Shown here in pieces: positions 31,058 to 40,550 of a stretch of DNA of 64,000 nucleotides; position 1 is the stretch's first letter, and each line of letters begins with the position of its first letter. The translations under genes and the position numbers were made by a program. The stretch comes from Tricholoma matsutake (taxonomy: Eukaryota > Basidiomycota > Agaricomycetes > Agaricales > Tricholomataceae): contig AP026549.1 in assembly GCA_026075535.2 (NCBI GenBank), forward strand, positions 3,658,001-3,722,000. Direction: 5' to 3'. Below the pieces are notes generated by a model. That model saw only the letters and a program-made list of their open reading frames with translations. It did not search any database and had not been told where the DNA came from.

Positions 31058-32500
31058 ATGTCTCAACCTCCCGGGCCCACACCCCCACAAACGAGACAAA
31101 AAACCAGTGCAACAATGACCAAGAAAACACAAAAAGAGCTAGAAAATGTGGACAGAATGAACACCAATGTGTGAACAAAAGAACAAGCTATCACATTCCT
31201 GACAGCAAAAGAAGATCTAGTCCCCAGTAAACCCATTGATTTGCAGACTTTATCTCATGTACTACTACAGTTTGGACATGTGTGGCCTAAGAATGCCAAG
31301 AACCCTAATGGATGGGATAAGAGTGGTCACATTCCTGGTGGCCAAAGCTAGCTCACACCAGATGGCCACCAAAATCACTGCATCAAACAAAAATCAACTC
31401 CAAGAATACATGGAATCATTCACTGCCAATGTAGAAACCATGCGAGATGCCATAGAACACGTAACTGGAGTGGCAAAGGAAATAACAGGCAAAATGGATG
31501 ACCTCAAGGATGGTTTCCAAGAGTCAGCAGAACAAATAGCTCAAGCAACCCAAGATCTCACTGACATAAATGAGAACGTGAACACAGCAATGTCACCCCA
31601 TCATGCTCATCAGAACGCAATGTATGCAACAATAACACAACAGCAAATCCCCTCAGCACATGCATCAGTCATAACAAGGGGGGAAATAACCAATAAGCAG
31701 ATACTGATTCAGAAAGACCCAAATGCCACTGACAATGTACTCAAATCCCTCACAGAAAAAGACCTCATAGCAAAAGCAAACACGGCCCTCGACCTCATGG
31801 GGATTGCAGCAGCCAATAAACCACTGGAATGACTTTTGTCAGAGCAAAGAAACTATGCAATGGGAACATACTCTATGAACTGAACACCAGAGATGCAGCA
31901 ATCTGAATAAAACAGATGGACGTACAAAATGCCTTCATAGCAAATTACAGCGGCACATCCAACGTGCAAAACAAACTATACTATGTCATAGCTGAGTTCA
32001 TCCCCACGACCTTCGATGCAGGATCCAGCTATGCACATGCTAAGGTAGAAGAGGACAGCGCATTAAGTACTAATGCTATAGGCTACTCAAAATACATCAA
32101 ACCAATGCACCTACGAGCTAGCAATCAAAAAGTCGCCCACATAGTATTCGGCTTCAATGAACGTAATGGGGCGAATACAGCAATCGAATATGGCATGTTC
32201 ATGGAAGGAAAATATGTGAACGTATGTAAAATGCTAACCAAACCATGAAGATGCCTAACATGCCAGAAATTTGGACACTATGTACCTGGCTGCAAAGCAA
32301 GCACAGATACCTGCACACAATGCGGTGGAGAGCACTGAACTGCACAGTGCATAATCACAGACACAGCATCATTCTGCTGCACTAACTGTGCAGGTACAGG
32401 AGCCAAAGGACATGGAGCAGCCAACAGAAATTGCCCAATGTTCAATGCAGAGAAGAAAAAGATCCAAGTGCACATCCCAGAGAATAAGTACAAATTCTTC
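31058..32500 (+). pseudogene. LINE-2 ORF1 relic (RNA-binding, CCHC knuckles)
   Basis: Starts MSQPPGPTPPQTRQKTSATM at 31058. Frames then alternate: LTAKEDLVPSKPIDLQTLSH, a coiled-coil-like QLQEYMESFTANVETMRDAI (31398-31457), ITNKQILIQKDPNATDN, KLYYVIAEFIPTTFDAGSSY (31975 on), IKPMHLRASNQKVAHIVFGF, and knuckles CLTCQKFGHYVPGC (about 32254-32295) and CTQCGGEH...C. Premature TGA codons occur at about 31166, 31904, 32246 and 32337; the latter two stand where the reading calls for arginine (KP-stop-RCLTC, GEH-stop-TAQC). The protein would coat LINE RNA. Confidence 0.8.
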
Positions 32501-32929
32501 CTGACTGCTGCACCACACACATGGAAATTACTGAATGAGCCAGAGACAATCACAGACTATCAACATCATCACCAACACCAACACCAAAACCACCAACATC
32601 AGCAAAACACAGGCTGGAATGCACACCCTGAAGACCGAAGGAACCAACACAGCTTCATGGATGACTGGTATATGGTATGATGACGTGGCAGACCCCCCAG
32701 CCTACACAACAGACCACAAGATAACGGATGGCCCATAAAGCCAGCACAAATGATGCTAGACACCTATATCAACAACCCACAGACAAACAGCCAGCACCAA
32801 CAAAACCAAAGACGCAACCCAATACAACAAAATGCATCATGGAGAGATCTAGACATGTATGAACAAGATGCAGAACCACAAATGGGAACGGCAACAAACA
32901 GGGAACCTCCCCCCCCCTCAAATATGTCT

Positions 32930-35920
32930 GAAAACCAAGAACAGGAAGTAACCCAGATACCGCTACAAATCTGCCAACAAAACGTCAACAAATCCCTGCT
33001 AAGCCAGCTCGACCTACTACAAAGCCTGAAATGGAGCACCTACAATGTGTGCATAGTACAAGAACCATACATTGATTTTAAAGGTCACACAAAGACCCGG
33101 TGACAAAAAGAGTGGTAAGAGAAGCAGTAGACAACAGCAGCAAAGGCCAAATCTTCTGCAAAACCTTCTTCCCGCCACCAAACCCAATGCCAACAGAAGT
33201 ACCACAAGACTATCAATATCTGCCACCACGATGGAAATTCACAAATGTCACTGATGAACAGATACACTGAGCAATCAAGAAGATGAAGCCATACAAAGCC
33301 ACCAGAAGTGGAAAGGTACCAAACTCGGTACTAGTACATGCCAGAGAAGAACTTGTCCCACATCTAGGTCCCCTCTTCCAAGCTACTAATACATTAGAAT
33401 ACTATCCACAGGAGTGGGCGCTCACAGAAATGCTAATCCTGAAAAAACCAGGAAAGCCAGATTACACGTCCCCAGCAGCATGGCACCCGATAGTGCTCTC
33501 CGATGGAATAGCCTGCCTGCTCAACAGTTGCCAGACAGATGACATCATCACCATGTGTGAGAAGCACGATATACTCCCAGCCAACCATTTTGGAGCGAGA
33601 CCAGGATGCACCATGACTGACTCCATACACCTGCTAACAAAGACTGTAAAAGATGCATGGCACAAAGGGCAAGTCATATCAACCCTATTCCTTGATGTTA
33701 AAGGTGCATTCCCCAGTGTAGACATCAACCAACTCATTCACAACATGAGGAAAAGAGGCATACCACAAGAATACATAGAATGGATGAAGAGATGCCTCGA
33801 AAACTGACATACCACCCTATCCTTTGATGACTACCAAACAACGATATTTACTGTACTGAATGGTCTGGACCAGGGAGACCCATTCTCAGAAATTTGCTAT
33901 CTGATATACAACGCTGACCTACTAAAAATCCCAGTTCTCAGGAGAGGTGAACGGATACTACTATTTGTAGATGATGCAGTGGTAATAGTCATCGGCAAAG
34001 ACCTCTTCAAAACCCACAAAAAACTATGAAACATCATGAACTGAAACAGAGGCATATTTGAATGGGCCAAAGACCACAACTGCAAGTTCAGAATCAACAA
34101 ATTCCAGCTGCTCAATATCACAAAGAAACTAGCCCCACACTGGCTAAACCCCCAAAAATGGATACCAATGCCAAGACAAGCCCTAGTACTTGGAAACCAA
34201 CGCATACTGTCAAAAGAGACAGCAAGATTCCTAGGAGTAATGGTAGATAACAAACTAAACTGGAAATCACAGTGCACAGCAGTGATCATGAAAGGACCAG
34301 ACTGGCTAATCCAGTTTGGAAGACTATTCCAAACATCCCGAGGAATAAATCCAAGATACATACAGCAACTATACCTCTCCATCACAGTCCCCCATATGTT
34401 GTATGCCGCTGACATCTTCCTCACACCACAGCAGAACATAGGCAAAAGAATGAAGGACCGGAAAGCAAACCAAGCAATAGTGAAGAAACTAGCATTGATA
34501 CAGAGACGAGCCGCAATCATGATAACGGGTGCAATGAAAACCACCGCAACTGACATACTAGAAGTTATGGCAAACCTAATCCTGTTCAACCTTCTGATCA
34601 ACAAACACCAACAACGAGCCACCATCTGGCTCATGACACTACCAGCAACACACCCCCTACACAAACTGGTCACAAATGCCATAAGCAGACTAGTAAAATG
34701 GCACCCAACCCCACTGCATGATTTGATGCACAGATACAATATCAAACCACAGACCATCGAAACCATCAGGGCAGTACACTTTGACACAAGATGGAAACCA
34801 AGGTTGCCAACAACATTGACAGTGCAATAGCAGACACGGAACATGACGACCCAGATGTAAAAGTGTTCACTGATGGCTCAGGTATGGAAGGAAAAATAAG
34901 TGCGGCAGTGGTTTTATACAGGAATGGAAGGATGAAAACCAAGCTATGGTACAGGCTGAGCTCACAACAACACCACATGGTATATGAAGGAGAGGGAGTA
35001 GGCGCAGTCCTAGGAACCAAGCTGATCTCCAAGGAGTGGGGAATACAGTTGGCCATTGTTTACATTGACAATCAAGCCTCCATTGCTGCCACACAACTAA
35101 CAAAACCCACCTCATAACTGATGGGATCAACCAATGTTTGCAGAAGACCCTCCAGCTTTTGAGGTCCTCTACCATGTCAAATATTTTGAGACATTCAATG
35201 CCTTCCATGAGAACATTGATACACTGAAGAAGAAACATCCTGGAATACAAATAACGGTTCAATGGATACCAGGACACAAAGGGGTGGAGGGTAATGAACA
35301 GGCAGATGAACAAGCAAAGAAGGCCATTACGGAAGGAAGCAGCAACACATGAGACCTACCAAAGCTCCTCAAGAAAATGCTACCATACAGCAAATCCGCA
35401 ATGAAATGGGCATACAGCAAGAAGCTAAAATGCAATGCACAGAAGGCATGGCAGAAATCGCCATGATTCATGAAGATGAAGAAGACAGACCCCACTGCAC
35501 CATCGAACAAGTACATCCAACTCATCATGAACCTACTGAGAAAGATAGCCAGCACACTGTTGCAATTAAGGACAGGCCATACACCACTAGCTAAGCACTT
35601 ACACCGCATTGGGAAACTAGACTCACCAATCTGCCCAGCTTGCGAACAGAGTGAAGAAACAGTGCAACACTTCATGCTGCACTGCCCAGTGCACTAGATG
35701 GCCAGACAAGTCTTATGCAACAGCACAGGTGGCAGAGACATCAACATCACAAAGTTATTCACAACCACCAAAACACTGCCAGTGCGATTTTGATACATTG
35801 CCACAACTGGCCATTTCCACAACACATTTGGAGACCTACCATCACTAGAGGAAGTACAACAAGGGAATAGAGAAAGAGGATAGGAGAGAACCAAACAGCA
35901 TGATGAAAGCATCATAACCT
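32930..35920 (+). pseudogene. LINE-2 ORF2 relic (endonuclease stub, RT, RNase H, C-terminal finger)
   Basis: An endonuclease stub reads QICQQNVNKSLLSQLDLLQS and VQEPYIDFKG (32968-33085). The domain then stops and the sequence jumps to the pre-RT linker, so about 200 residues are deleted. RT motifs: KPYKATRSGKVPNSVL (33286 on), AAWHPIVLSDGIACLL, FGARPGCTMTDSIH, FLDVKGAFPSVDINQLIHNM (about 33690-33750), GLDQGDPFSEICYLIYNADL and LLFVDDAVVIV (about 33960-33990). RNase H: VFTDGSGMEG (34864 on), YEGEGVGAV, IVYIDNQAS, WIPGHKGVEGNEQADEQAKK. Finger: CPACEQSEETVQHFMLHC (about 35632-35687). In-frame TGA codons at about 33102, 33268, 33805, 34027 and 34039, and a small frameshifting segment near 35110-35200, inactivate it. 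Confidence 0.9.
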
Positions 35921-36338
35921 TTACACAGTCCCAGTACCACTTATTTCAGCATGCTCCAAGGACCACTTTGCAGTCCCTCCAAGCAGATGACAAAGAAGAC
36001 CACTACAGGGAGGGGAAGGATAATATTGCACACCTCTGTATATTTACTCTCTTACATATGGTCCACCACAAAGGAGAATAAATGGGAAAAAAAAAAAAAA
36101 AAAAATCAAAGTGGTGCAACCTTTTTGTGATCCCACCCATCACCACCATTATGCCCTACCACCACCACCACCACATGTTGCCACCACCTCCCTCCTCACA
36201 CCACTGCTGCCACTGCACCTTTGTCACCACTGACCACCACCACCACCCACTCGATAGCTGCAAACAGCCACAAACAACAAATTCCAGACCCAATGCAGCA
36301 TGTGGGCCCAAACGATCCAATCATTGTTTGGGCCCTAT

Positions 36339-36399
36339 GTAGGTTTTTTGTTCTTTTCTTGTTTTATTGAACTAATTGAATTATTACTTTGTTTTTTAG
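36339..36399 (+). other. Intron-like module, 61 bp
   Basis: GTAGGTTTTTTG, GAACTAATTGAATT box, GTTTTTTAG. Directly preceded by the palindrome GGGCCCAAACGATCC and TCATTGTTTGGGCCC. Confidence 0.55.
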
Positions 36400-37173
36400 G
36401 ATCTGTTCTACTGCTAACAATGGGTGTGCAGGTGACAATGAGAGCAAAACCATGAGCGCATTAGGTAAGCCCCCCCACCTGTAAACCTGCCATGTCACTG
36501 CTAATGACCAACCACCCAAGCCTCCTCAACAACACAGCATGCACAGCCCTGCTACGAGCCATGAGCACAGCAACAACAACAGCGGCAACAAACACAATGG
36601 CAGGAATGGCACCAACACCACTGACAATGCAATGGCAATGGCAACAATGCAACAACCACCAATGACCATGACCACTGCCAATGCCAATGCCCAACTGCTA
36701 ATGAACTCAACGCTGCCAACCACCCCTATGCTAACATCGACAATAATGACAACACCAAATAACACCACTGCCCCCTCCCTTGCTCAGAATGCGAGAGGGG
36801 GGTTTCTTCTTCTTTTTTAAAAATTTACTGATGACATTTTGTATATACAAACAACCCCTGGGCCCTCCTCCCTCACCCAAAATGCATGCCTCCAGCCTTG
36901 CCAGCCACTGCTTGTGGGGTGGATTGCAGGTCCTTTTTTTTGTTTTTTTTTAAAATTATATTAATATGTATATTATTTACATGTACATAATAGCTCGTAG
37001 GACCGGTCTGAACTGGTCAACGAACTGCTAATGGACTGCTCTGGACCGGTCCAGAGCAGTCCAGTCTGTGGTTTGATAGATAGTTAAATAAAATAGGACC
37101 AGATTGGTCTGCAGTTCAGCCTAAAAAAGCAAAAAGACCGGACCAAACCAGACTTTAAAACTCTAACTCTACA

Positions 37174-37699
37174 TTAGCAGCTCAATGCTGCATGTTTCTG
37201 TTGATATGATCAGTACACATACTAATACAGCTTCAGCTAAACTTACCAACTGCTTACTATCAAAAGTCAGGTACTCAACCACCTAAGGGTTCCTGGCAGA
37301 ACAGGAGTGTATCAGGATAGTTTCATGTCCTCAAATTCTCCTCAGATATGCTCTACCATGCTGGGAAGAGCCTGAGATACTCACTATGATTTTTGATACA
37401 ACTCTGTGATATTTGTGGACATTCTCTGACAGAGGGTGGGAAATTGAGCAAACCTGGGAACTAAGCCAATCATAGGAGTTTAAGGCTCATGTGGGTTGAA
37501 ACATAAAAAATTGCTGCAATCAGGCAAGGTACTACCAGTATATACAACTTCAGCAAGTTTCAAGCCAAGAGCCAGAACACTGATGTTGGGCAAGGCACTG
37601 CAATATTGGGGAGTAGGAGCCCAAGAAAACATGCCCAAAAACCATGTGGCCACCCATTAACCCATCATATCTCAATTGAGCAGTTGTGGGGGAATTCAC
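37174..37699. other. No gene resolved
   Basis: Minus-strand fragments may be the far 3' end of the gene relic at 37700-40087, but frames are too short to support it. No repeat recognised. Confidence 0.4.
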
Positions 37700-40087
37700 C
37701 TTCATGTATGTAGCTTGCTCCACATACTTCCTCCAAATTTAATCATACATTGTAGTAAACTGTTTGCTGTATAGTCTCTAAACATTGAAATGGCTGAGTA
37801 TCCAGGGTGGCCGAGTAGGTGACCCTTGATAGTAGACCATTCAATATATTTCTGAAGTATGGTCAGCATAATTATATACCAGAGGTATGAATACGCACCT
37901 GCTTTTCCTCCTCAGGCAATCCATCCCAGTGATGCTCAAACTCTTTGGTGGCTCCACCCACTGCCAGCATCCAATCTCAAGCACATAGATTCCTGCATAT
38001 ATAAGCAAAATATATATTTATATGTGAATTAGCTTACTTTGGTGTATTTGAATTTGTAGTGCACTTTTTGATTGCCAGCTTCTTCTTTGTTATCATGGTG
38101 TTGGCCTCAATTCCATCAGGCAGTAAAGTGTTTGAGGTAGCAATCATAGGGTCATCAGTAGTCACTGTAGCAATTGAAGGTCAGTCAACTGTCAGGGTAG
38201 GCACAGGCATTGCTGAGGCTGCAGAGTTTGTAGCAATTGGAGTCGACACAGCTGGGACAGCTGTGGTACTAAGCATGGTCATTGCAGAGAAGGTTTTGAC
38301 TGTCATATTAGGCATAGTTGTCACAGAGGAGGCTGCAGAGTTCATAGCAGTGGTGGTCATTGGAGTCAACACAGCTGGGACAGCTGGGACAGCCACAGTA
38401 CTAGGTGTGGTCATTGTAGAGAAGGTTTTGACTGTGGTAGTAGGCATAGTTGTCGCAGAGGAGGCTGCAGAGTTCATAGCAGCAGTGGTAATTGGAGTTG
38501 ATGCAGCTGGGAAAGCCATGGTACTAGGTGTGGTCATTGTAGAGAAGCTTACAGACATGTCAGTGGTTGATGCCATTCCAGATGGAGTAGCCATGGTAAC
38601 AGGAATAGTTGTCATGGTGGTCACAGTGGTGTCAGAGGCTGCCAATGTCATTCTAGATGAAATGATAACAGGCAGGGTCATTGCGGGGGTCACAGCAGCA
38701 TCAGAGGAGGTGGCTTGAGTAATTTCAGATGAAACACCCATGGTAACATTGGTGACAGGGTCCACAATAATATTGGGAACCAGAACATCAGGGACAGTGA
38801 CACAATCTTGCATCACTGCAGTTCCTCCAGATGTAATGGTTGACATGCACATGAGGGTTATGTTCAGAGCAGGATTTTGTGGAATGGCTGTGGAAATGAG
38901 GTTTGTTACTAATAAATTGATTTTGCTTGCATCCACAACAGTGAGCAGGTTTTTGATCTATATGTAGCAGTGGGGAACAATCACAATAGGTATTGATGGA
39001 TGTACTGACCTGAAAACCACTCATATTGACCTCCATACTGGCTGATACAGATGGGCAAGTACTAACTTTGGGTCTCTTTGCCACAGGTTTGTCAGGTGGC
39101 TGCATGCTGGGTCACTTCTGGTTTACAGTTGCACCCATATCTGTATCTTCTTGTTTCACCAAAACCTTTTGGGACATTTCAGACCAATCCTTGTACCATG
39201 ATGGATAGTTATCTGTAGCAACCTGGTCAGCTTTAGGGCAAGGCAGGGGTTACCCCTGGGTGTCAAATCTCATACCCTTACCCCTACCCCTGAACAACCT
39301 ACCCTTAGGGGTAAGGGTATGGAAACATATAAGGGTTGCCAAGGGTATGGAGGGTTTGTCAAGGGTACAAGGGTTTGGCACAAAATCAACATATTTAGAG
39401 AAAAATTCATTTGAAAAGTGTTGATAAGTATTGTATTTACTATTAATATCACCTCTTATTAACATATGAAAGCCATTATCATGTTGGACAATCCCAAAAT
39501 CTGAATTTAATTGATGAAAATATTGAATATGAGTCTTTGTAGCTGAAAAAATCAAATGATATTCTTACATAAGCATACCCCTGGCATACCCCTGTACCCT
39601 TAGTAAGGGTACAGGGGTATGCAAGGGTATGAACTTCCAAACCCCTAGGGCCCTACCCTTACCCCTCATACCCTTAGCCCAAAAACACAAGGGTATACCC
39701 CTACCCCTGCCTTGCCTTAGTCAGCTTTCTACTTGAGTTCACACAGTGCAAGCTCAGCAAATCATTGACACATTTTGCAGCAATATGCTTGCAACAACCT
39801 GACATCAGCTTCCCCCCAGGAAGGCAGCAGTCCTCCCTTGTTTGCCATGTGAACCCAAATCAACCTTGCATATCAGCTGATCTTGGTTGCTCTGTGGCCA
39901 TCAATCACTGTACCATTTCCATCCTCCACATAACACATTGTCACATTGATACCCTGGGATGCACAAGTTTTTCCACACTGTACACCACTGTCCAGCACCA
40001 TGGTGTCATTCTCTTGTGCTGAATGATCAACCCAGTTGCATCTAGTCCAAAAATGCACATCAGGATAATCTTCACATCTTGCAGGGA
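37700..40087 (-). pseudogene. Decayed multi-exon gene of an unrecognised dispersed family
   Basis: The minus strand starts abruptly at 40087 with KDLPARCEDYPDVHFWTRCN, then ENDTMVLDSGVQCGKT and ASQGINVTMCYVEDGNG, CGK-type GGKLMSGCCKHIAAKCVND, and after the MITE ADQVATDNYPSWYKDWSEM, PPDKPVAKRPKVSTCPSVSA, an apparent intron near 38955-39015, then a 200-residue Thr/Ala/Ser/Met-rich repetitive tract (38181-38936) and, past another splice site near 38040, a piece WMLAVGGATKEFEHHWDGLP (about 37900-37960). I recognise the style of a repeated hypothetical protein of Agaricomycete genomes, not a function. TGA and TAG stops (for example before QPPDKP) and R-to-C changes show decay. It is truncated at 40088 by a TIR fragment. 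Confidence 0.55.
39234..39719. mobile_element. hAT MITE, 486 bp, with 8-bp duplication GTCAGCTT
   Basis: Ends TAGGGCAAGGCAGGGGT and, from the right, TAAGGCAAGGCAGGGGT. Exact GTCAGCTT at 39226-39233 and 39720-39727. The arms consist of degenerate CCCTTACCCC / GGGGTAAGGGTATGG. Removing it joins the interrupted gene relic in frame (KADQVATDNY). Confidence 0.9.
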
Positions 40088-40149
40088 GGTCTTTACACTC
40101 CCCCACCTTTCCTGGTGGACTGGTCCACTCAGAGTCCAGTGCTTATTAG
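40088..40149. mobile_element. End fragment of a CTTTACACTCCCCC element
   Basis: TTTACACTCCCCCACCTTTCC at the left and GGACTGGTCCACTCAGAGTCC following, matching the termini of 3357-5224 and 9913-12719. The rest was cut away by the Ty3 element at 40150. Confidence 0.6.
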
Positions 40150-40539
40150 TGTTAGGGTGATGCTAGCTAAGACTGTGCGGGTTCTCTCTACAAGAAGGGG
40201 GCGGGATCCACGCTCGTGATGGGGGAATTGATGGTTTTGATGCGAGGGGTTATTAATAGGTGAGTTCGTTGAGATAGGCCTTTCACACTGAAAGCGTAGG
40301 TGGAATACCTAAGAGAACACAACTGGGGTCCCCTAGGCATATATTTAGGGTTTATATACTATGTTACACATATTGTACATTGTTGTTACCGACGCACTCA
40401 TACATGCGCGTACATTTTGATGCGTGCAAAATAAAATTCCCATGCTATCAAAGTGTAGCGTAATTTGGCATCATGTAGCGTAATTCGACATAATAAAATA
40501 AAATGAAATTTTATTAGGTAATGGGGTGGTTTCCTAACA
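40150..40539 (-). repeat. 3' LTR
   Basis: On the minus strand TGTTAGGAAACC...TCACCCTAACA, with TGTTAGG/CCTAACA inverted ends. Contains GTAGCGTAATT direct repeats (about 40453-40490) and a TATATACTATG stretch. Confidence 0.75.
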
Positions 40540-40550
40540 TTACCCCCCTT

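Larger units (their letters stand above)
30918..36104 (+). mobile_element. LINE-2, I/Tad-like non-LTR retrotransposon, 5.2 kb
   Basis: Flanked by ATCAAAGTGGTG at 30906-30917 and, after a run of about 20 A (36087-36104), at 36105-36116. The exact 12-bp duplication and the poly(A) tail define both ends and show target-primed integration. It has a 5' leader (30918-31057), ORF1 and ORF2. It is degenerate: many TGA codons, and most of the endonuclease domain is deleted, which explains its length below the usual six kb or more. Confidence 0.9.
30539..37165. mobile_element. hAT-type GGTCC-rich element with 8-bp duplication ACTCTACA
   Basis: Ends TAGAGTTTGAAGGTCCAGTC and, from the right, TAGAGTTTTAAAGTCTGGTT. 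Exact ACTCTACA at 30531-30538 and 37166-37173. The arms (30541-30735, 36985-37163) are full of GGACCGGTCC/CCAGTC words. LINE-2 (30918-36104) was inserted in it. The remaining right body (36117-36985) contains CACCACCAC tracts, an intron-like module (36339-36399), one GC-clamped hairpin (36770-36812) and one CCACTGCTTGTGGGGTGGAT hairpin (about 36905). Confidence 0.85.

Noticed and set aside
33897..34844. 315-codon minus-strand open frame with membrane-like segments
   Set aside because: It is antisense to the LINE-2 reverse transcriptase, which has clear RT motifs including FVDD.
38059..38718. 219-codon plus-strand open frame starting with a hydrophobic, signal-like stretch
   Set aside because: It is the antisense of the Thr/Ala-rich exon on the minus strand, which connects by splice sites to conserved blocks on either side.
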